From Gelatoporia subvermispora B (Eukaryota; Basidiomycota; Agaricomycetes; Polyporales; Gelatoporiaceae), in assembly GCA_000320605.2 (NCBI GenBank), contig KB445797.1, positions 866,474-930,473 on the forward strand: 64,000 nt of DNA, given 5' to 3'. Position numbers and translations under genes: made by a program. The notes under the pieces were generated by a model, which saw only the letters and a list, made by a program, of their open reading frames with translations, did no database searches and was not told the DNA's origin. This document shows, in pieces, positions 57,695 to 64,000 of this stretch (positions are counted from its first letter, which is position 1; every line of letters starts with the position of its first letter).

Positions 57695-60557
57695 CTAGAA
57701 TCCTCCTATGCAAAGCTCAATCTCAGCGTCCCAGAGTGTTGTGAAAAGGTCACGTACACGAACCTGACACCAAATGCGTACTTTCTCGATCTCGTCCAAG
57801 GCTTGACAATTGTCCGGGAATGGATGACTCCAGGGAGGTGTATCCACCAGCCATTGCTCAAGACGTGTCTCCGAAAAGGCCAGCAGAGATCGGTAGAGTT
57901 CATCTGTCCTCTCTGACCCGTATAGATGTATATGCCAATGATGATTAGCATACGTCCACAATCGCGTCAACTCTGGGTCGACGCCTGGGCGCAAGATGTC
58001 GGGAGGGCTGCGGCTGAGGAAGTCGAGCAGCGAGCTCGCGATCAAAGCGTGCCCCGGGCCTGGCTCGACGAAGAACGCGCGGTCCTTGCAGCGGACGCCG
58101 TCCACGAGAAATTGCGGAAAACTCGCATGGTACGCCCGCAGCTTCGCCGTGGGCGTCACGTACTGTTCGACGACGAGGACGGACCGCAGGCGGTCCATGA
58201 CGTCCATGGTCACGTACGTCGGGATGCCCACGAGCTCAAGGCTGGCGGGCGAAAGACCCTCAGCAATGCTATCGATGAGCCCCAACCATGTCAGGACCTG
58301 ATGGATTGCGGCCATTCGCTCGGCGTCATCCCGGAGCTCGCTAAAGGCGACGTCGAGGATTGCGCTGTAGAGTATATCGACTCTGTGATACATCTTGGCC
58401 GGTCCCAGCGACCCCTCGGAAGCCAGCAGCATGTCGTATATCTTGACAGCGTAGTGCCTATCGCGGACGAGGAACCGCACTATAGTGCTGGCGAACACGA
58501 AGAGGCCGTCTGCCAACCGCGTTAATTCTGCCGCGGCATTCGGGCGCTGCTGTACAAGGATGAACGGCCCGCGTCGCGCGCATTTCGCGAACTCGGTGTC
58601 GATGAAGAGGCGGATGTCTCGGTCGACGTCTGGCTCCTTCTGGAGGTCGTAGAATGTGATGAGGTCTGAGTGGTCGCAGTAGCGCAGTGCATCCATGATA
58701 TATCCTTCTGGGCGAGTGGCGATGACGACTCGCAGGAACGGTATCTCCGCTGCTGCCTGGCAGAGAAGCCGCAGCATGTCTGGAACGAGATAGTCTGGGC
58801 TGTTCAAGCATTCGTCGATACCGTCAACAACCATGACGACCGGTAGCATAGGGAGCTGGAGTTGTCTCAGAGGGTCAATGAGAAGCTCCTGGATCTGGTG
58901 CACTAGTCCTTGCGAATTGCCCGTCCCAAAGTGTTTGCGCACAGCATTCGCGACCAACGAATGGAGCTCTTCATTAGCATGTGCCAACTGCGTAGCGAGC
59001 GTTGGCGCAAGCCGGTAAGGATCCACGCATTCCTCTATGCCGCGGTTGAAGAAGAACGATGTAGTGATGTAGTATGGCGACAAATCGCGTAATAACGCGT
59101 GCACGATGGAGGACTTGCCCATCCCCGCGCGACCGTGCAGGACGAAGACGCGGCGGTTCAAGTGCAGCTGGGTCGACCACTTGCCGAGGCGTGCCAAGAT
59201 TTTCTTTCGCGTGCCTGGCTGTAGTCGGGACTTCTCCTCAGTCAGATATGACTTGTAAGAGGCGTCGGAGAAAATCAACTTTTTCAGCGCCCTGTCATCT
59301 GTGCCGTCACATGCATTATCAGCCTTGATGAAGTGAGGGGAGAGCGAAATCAGCTTACCCGCCTCGCGCTGCTCTGCCTGGAGTTTCCTCTGATCTTCCA
59401 ACCGTTCGCGCTCAGTGTGTACACTCTCGTACATTCTTCTCTCTGTTGCCTCGCGCTCTTCGCGTTCGAAGCGCTGTCGTTCTCGCTCATCGCGTTTCGC
59501 TTGGGCCTCATCCCGACGCAACGCTCTTTCGCGCTGCTCAAGCTCAGTTCGCATTCTGTCCAGTTCGCGGCGTTCGTGGTATTCTCGCTGTTCTTTCTCT
59601 ATACGCTGCTCAGATGTCAGATACGGTCAAGTCGCAATGCATAGATTAGGCTCACCTTCAGGATAACCGTTGCCTCACGAGCTTGCTGTACGCTTCCAGC
59701 AAGAAGCTGTTGGACGGTGATTTCTCCTTGGATCTGCCCGGTGTAATATGTTGGCAAAGAACTCTTTCAAAGCGACGAAAGCCGGCGAACCTGAAAGTGC
59801 GTTGTCGCGACATCTATCTTCGTCCGCATCTGCTGCAGCGTCTGCGCATCGTTCTCGGAGTGCCACGCTTGCGAAAGCCAGTTTCGATGCTGAAGGTCCT
59901 GCGCAGAGCGTACGATATCTTGCAAGGTGCTAAAGTGACGTTCAAGTTGAGTTCACTAGAGCGGCGAGGGAATGGAGATCAATCGCACCAGACAAGACCA
60001 TCTATTCGATGCCGCAACAATGTTGACTCAAGCAACTTCTTCTGTACTTCTTGACGTTCACCAGCGTCCATGGACTCCATCTCCGGCGACATGTCCGTCA
60101 TGCTCGAATTCAGTAATTGCACCAGAGCATTAATGCTCTCGAGCAGCTCATCCTTGCCCTTAATATTTTCTCGCGTATCCTAAATATCGAATAAGTGGAC
60201 AGTAGACATGAGACATCATGATTGACTGCAACGTACCTTCACCCTCCCAATTACAGCTTTGATCAGATCCAGCGCTGGACTAAGACCGGGCACAGGAATC
60301 ATCGACAGCAGCCCATCAGTGGCCTCTAGGGCACTTTGGATATTCGCGATCGCCGCATCGAACTCTGCCCCGCGTTTCTCTGACCGTTTGCGAGGTGGCT
60401 GGGGTGGTGGTTCCTAAGCGCCCACTTTAGCGACGATCGAGGACCACAAGTTGAACTGTACACGCACCGACTGACATTCCACCTGCGAGGAGCTCTCTGA
60501 TCTTTGCGATCGGCGCTTGCGTTTCGAAAGCCGGTCGCTGATGCTTAATGTCTTCAT
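57695..60557 (-). CDS. NACHT NTPase (fungal NLR-like), copy 3
   Basis: Starts MKTLSISDRLSKRKRR at 60557. Exons 60557-60468, 60413-60237 and a third from 60179 match copy 1 in position and phase. The helical N-terminus reads ALEATDGLLSMIPVPGLSPALDLIKAV, then TLQQMRTKIDVATTHFQ. A 57-nt intron (GTTCGC to GGGCAG, about 59785-59729) sits exactly where copy 1 has its 48-nt candidate and removes a TGA at 59769-59767. A long Glu/Arg/Gln coiled coil follows, then Walker A GRAGMGKSS, FFFNRGIEECVD, Walker B VVMVVDGIDE and RVVIATRPEGYI. The NACHT exon is markedly more GC-rich than copies 1 and 2. The end is TGA-free to 57695 (IELCIGGF), with no C-terminal repeat domain. Confidence 0.83.
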
Positions 60558-61393
60558 TCGTGTAGAGTTGGAGGGGAGGGATGGATTGACGGGGGGATAG
60601 GCTCAAGAGAGTGCACGGGGCTCCCAACCGCCTACGGGGATAATAGTGTGCACGGAATGCTATGCAGACATGACGGCTGTTCCTCGGTCGTCTAAAGAAG
60701 GTCTGTATGAAAGACACCCCGCACATAGCATAGCCTTATTTGTAGGTGGGAAACATGCGGCACACAGCGTGATGGATCTGCGAGCTACCGATCCTCAGGC
60801 GACGTCGCTCTAGGATGTCCATGTGCGATCGACCGATGTGAAGGGAGTTGACTTGTTCTTTCAAGATCAAGGGATATAGGTTTGGCTCAATGCCTGACCA
60901 AGGGGGGGTCGCCAGACGTGTGGAGTCAAAGGCGTGTTCGAGAGCGGTGATAGAGCAAGACAACGACACAGCTTCATTTGGACTAGACTGGGGCGATGAA
61001 TGGTATGCACAGGAAGTCGGGGACTGCCGGTAGCCGCCCGGTCGTTGGTAGCATGAACTTCCTGGAAAGGGGATGGAGGAAATATGACGTTTTAAGACCA
61101 CTCGCCGCGGACATCACAGGGATGAAGAGTATGGGTTCGACCGACAGAGGATCGCCACCTGAACGCACAATTATGACAGCCGGCGAGAATTTATTGTTCA
61201 CAGAGCGCGCAACAAAAATTGGTCTAGGGGAAGTACTGATTGCTTTGAAGTGATTTGCCATGGCTGTTTCTGTGGCAGGCGAGCAGCGACTTTGGTCGAC
61301 ATCATATTGACTCGAGAGAAATAGCACGCGAGCCGAGTAGAGGATGTAATAAAATTATAAGATAGTTCTACAGGATGCAAACTGGTGACGATC
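60558..61393. other. Spacer between NACHT copy 3 and uL14m
   Basis: About 836 bp with the promoter of NACHT copy 3 and the 3' end of the ribosomal protein gene. Short open frames only; nothing recognised. Confidence 0.5.
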
Positions 61394-61891
61394 TCAAATG
61401 ACCTGTACGAAAGAAGTAAGCGTATGCGCCGCGCACGTCAGCAGTAGCACTCACCTTGGGTGCGAGACTGACAATCTTCCCCCAGCCCTTCATGCGCAGG
61501 TCCGCGCTGACGACACCGGCAATACGTGTGCCAAGCATCTCCCTCTTGTTGTTGAGAAGCACCGCGGCATTGTCATCGAAGCTAACAATCCGGCCATCAG
61601 GTCTCCGCACAGACTTCTTGGTGCGGACGATGACGGCGCGGCGGACGTCTCCCCTGCGGACCTTGACGACGGTGGAGCCGGTCGAGGTGGCGACGGGGCG
61701 GGCGCGCTTCACAACGCAGACGATCTCGTCGCCGACGCCGCCCCAGCCGTTGTTCACTTTTTGCTTGAGGACATTGACACACTCGATCAGCAGTGCGCCC
61801 GAGTTGTCGATGACCTAGCAGATGTTCAGTATGCGATAGGAGAGCCGTGTGACGAGAAGCTAACGTTGAGTGTGCCCTTGAGGCCGATCAT
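61394..61891 (-). CDS. mrpl38: Mitochondrial large-subunit ribosomal protein uL14m
   Basis: Three exons (61891-61865, 61814-61455, 61402-61394) give 131 residues. The start [18 protein letters not shown] is the uL14 N-terminus, followed by [50 protein letters not shown] and GTRIAGVV, ending [10 protein letters not shown]. The end closely resembles yeast MRPL38, marking the mitochondrial rather than cytosolic paralogue. As in yeast there is no long cleavable presequence. The last exon is 9 nt (GTC ATT TGA). It is divergent from the hexokinase gene, 332 bp between start codons. Confidence 0.93.
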
Positions 61892-62223
61892 GCCTCGAGT
61901 TGCGCGACCGCGAGAGGAGAGTCGAGGCGGAGGCTGGACGAGCGTAAGCTGAAATTCAGAGGCGGCAGCGATCGCTAGGTCGTTCGGCGGATTTGTTATG
62001 CCCGTTTGTTGCTGGCTGTTATGCCCCTTTTCGGAGTTTGAAGTGCGATTAGATGTTGATGTTACCCGATAAGCATCGGGGCTACAGGCGCTTGGGAGGC
62101 GGGGCGCCCCACGCGAAGTGGGCGGAATAGAGAGTTGTCGCCTGCCTTGTCTTGCACTCACTAGACTGGTCTCCTATCCTCTACGATCCGCCCCATATTG
62201 GCCCTCAAACCCCTGTATAAATC
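61892..62223. promoter_or_regulatory. Bidirectional promoter region of uL14m and hexokinase
   Basis: 332 bp between divergent start codons. A TATAAAT sequence lies at 62216-62222, only 2 bp before the hexokinase ATG, which is too close for a TATA box serving that start. Confidence 0.5.
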
Positions 62224-64000
62224 ATGCCCGCATCCCGCCGCGGCAGCGCAAGCGTAACGCTCCCCACGGGGCAGACCCTCGCATTCCACAGTCACACCAG
62301 GTCCAGCGAGGACGATGATCTCCCTCACGCTACTAAGAAGTGTGTCCGCTTCCTCTCCACTCCCTGACCGTGCAGATGTCCAGATCTGTCACAGGAAGAT
62401 GGCGGACCACCTCCGCAAATACGAGAGTCTGTAAGTACCCATATCTCCTACATTTAGGGGATACTGATTCCCGATGCGATGTAGCTTCACCCTCACGCCT
62501 CAGCGCATGCGCATGATCGTCGAGGCATTCAAGGAATCGCTCGAGACCGGTTTGGCGAAGAGCGAGCAGATTGTGGTATGTTTCCATATCGCGGCTACAT
62601 TCGCCAGGTTGTCGTTCGATATTGCATGTGTTAACGTTGCACCCCGCAGCCGATGATTCCCACCTATGTCTTTGGCTGGCCAACTGGGAACGAGACAGGT
62701 GACTACCTTGCTGTCGATCTCGGTCAGTGTCGATTCTACTTGGAGGTCTGGTGATTCGCCTCCCCCCAACTGACTAAGGTGCTTCGGCCAGGTGGAACCA
62801 ACCTGCGCGTTTGTCTCGTGACGCTCCAGGGCAACGGCAAATTCGAAATTACGCAGTCGAAGTACCGCCTCACGGAGGAACAAAAGCAGGAGGACGGCCA
62901 GAAGCTCTTCGACTTCTGCGGAGAGTGCCTGAAAGCGTTCATTGATTTGTACGTCGACGCTGGGACGATCGCCAAGGAGAGTAGGCTGCCTCTGGGCTTC
63001 ACGGTGAGTGTCTACCTTGGTATGACCTCCGCCACGTGCTTATACAACTTCCAGTTCTCCTACCCGTGCTCGTATGTAAATGACGGCTGATTTGATGGAC
63101 GCATCCTGATAGCGAATTGTAGGCAAAACAGCATCGACCACGGTGAACTCATCCGATGGACGAAAGGCTTCGGCGCGCCGAACACGGAGGGTCACGACGT
63201 CGTCAAGATGTTCCGGCAGAGCCTCGAGAAGCACGTGTGTCTCCTTTCCCCCTCACGCATTCCCAGCTAAATCCCAACGCCATTGTCTCGGCGCCCCTAG
63301 AACGTCCCCGCCGAGGTGGTAGCGCTCACGTGTGACACGACGGGCACGCTCATCGCGTCGCACTACGTGAACCCCAAGACGCGCATCGCATGTATTTTCG
63401 GCACGGGTTGCAACGCCGCGTACATGGAGCGCGTCGGCGACATCGCCAAGATCAAGCACCTCGGCATCCCGGACGACGCGGAGATGGCGATCAACTGCGA
63501 ATGGGTGGGTCCCTCGCGATGACGAGTATGACACGTGATTTATGTGGTGGATGGATAGGGCGCTTTCGACTCGTTCGAGCATGAGAATCTGCCTAGGACG
63601 AAATACGACCAGATCATCGATGAGTCGTCGAACAAGCCGGGAGAGCAGGCGTTTGAGGTGCGCCCCTACGCCTTGATCCAACGTAGAGCACGACTGACCG
63701 GTCGGCCTGACACAGAAACTGATCTCGGGTCGCTACCTGGGCGAGATTCTCCGTCTGGTCATCTGCGAGCTGATCGACGAGGGTGTGCTCTTCCTCGGGC
63801 AGAATACCTACAAGGTCGAGATCCCGTACTCGTTCGACACCGCCTTCCTGTCGCTCATGGAGAGGTGCGTCCCCTACTCCTCCCCATTGAGCTAACTTAA
63901 CATCGCACCCCGTGGACAGCGACCCGACAGACGAGCTGCTCATGATCATCGGCATCTTCTCGCACTTCTTCGCGCTCGAGACGACGCTCGCGGAGCGGCA
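62224..64000 (+). CDS. hxk1: Hexokinase (3' end outside window)
   Basis: ATP-dependent hexose phosphorylating enzyme of glycolysis, cut by the right edge. Exons 62224-62339, 62395-62430, 62485-62575, 62650-62722, 62792-63003, 63055-63071, 63123-63234, 63301-63504, 63559-63657, 63716-63864 and 63920 onward. Signatures: [49 protein letters not shown] split over exons (phosphate 1), [24 protein letters not shown] (sugar site), NTEGHDVV (catalytic Asp), VALTCDTTGTLIASHY, IFGTGCNAAYME and INCEWGAFDSF. Exon 6 is only 17 nt. The ATG at 62224 adds a basic, Ser-rich leader of about 40 residues; an internal Met at 62399 (MADHLRK) is the alternative start. Confidence 0.95.

Noticed and set aside
59767..59769. 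In-frame TGA suggesting NACHT copy 3 is a pseudogene
   Set aside because: It lies within a 57-nt GT-AG segment at the position of a matching segment in copy 1, and splicing restores the alignment.
1..64000. CRISPR arrays, prokaryotic operons, rRNA genes, retrotransposon polymerase genes
   Set aside because: None was seen. No regularly spaced short repeats, no rRNA sequence, and no reverse transcriptase or integrase motifs on either strand.

Overview
This window is nuclear DNA from a filamentous basidiomycete, most likely an Agaricomycete. The genes are typical fungal orthologues cut by many GT-AG introns of roughly 48-75 nt, with occasional micro-exons of 10-14 nt. Coding DNA is moderately GC-rich, and genes alternate strands with short spacers. 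For most genes I joined the exons by hand, and the joined lengths are exact multiples of three.

Layout. 1-775 holds the 3' end of an unknown gene (+). 3831-6612 is the folate enzyme FOL1 (-), divergent from EMC2 (+, 6725-7962). Next come ribosomal protein eS30 (-, 8418-9006) and an FMN lactate oxidase/monooxygenase-type enzyme (+, 10346-12259). A 4-kb gene-poor stretch contains a 560-bp hAT-like MITE with a perfect 8-bp target duplication and a second inverted-repeat element. ATG1 kinase (+, 16326-19573) meets SFM1 (-, 19873-20936) tail to tail. An aldo-keto reductase (-, 22851-24386), TCD1 (-, 26646-28388), a seven-helix membrane protein with a long tail (+, 28862-31806), VPS26 (-, 32014-33160) and VWA8 (-, 33538-38967) follow. 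A degenerate tandem repeat (about 585-bp period) fills 40.4-42.0 kb. Then come CLN3/BTN1 (+, 43041-45293), an SDR oxidoreductase (+, 45735-47309), PBDC1 (-, 47567-48570) and a SANT/Myb protein (-, 48943-50354).

50.7-60.6 kb is a tandem cluster of three related NACHT NTPases (fungal NLR-like), the middle one a pseudogene. The window ends with mitochondrial ribosomal protein uL14m (-, 61394-61891) and a hexokinase (+, from 62224) cut by the right edge.

Most genes are housekeeping (folate and tRNA modification, ER insertion, autophagy, retromer, lysosome/vacuole, glycolysis, translation). The accessory content sits in the gaps: two MITE-like elements, the satellite-like array, the NLR cluster, and three dispersed copies of an unexplained small module. 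In that module a TATAAATAC box is followed by a first ATG and, 49-52 nt later, an 18-nt sequence (ATCCYTGCGACCGCCACA) read in the ATG frame as PCDRH. I regard this module and the NLR cluster as the most interesting contents.
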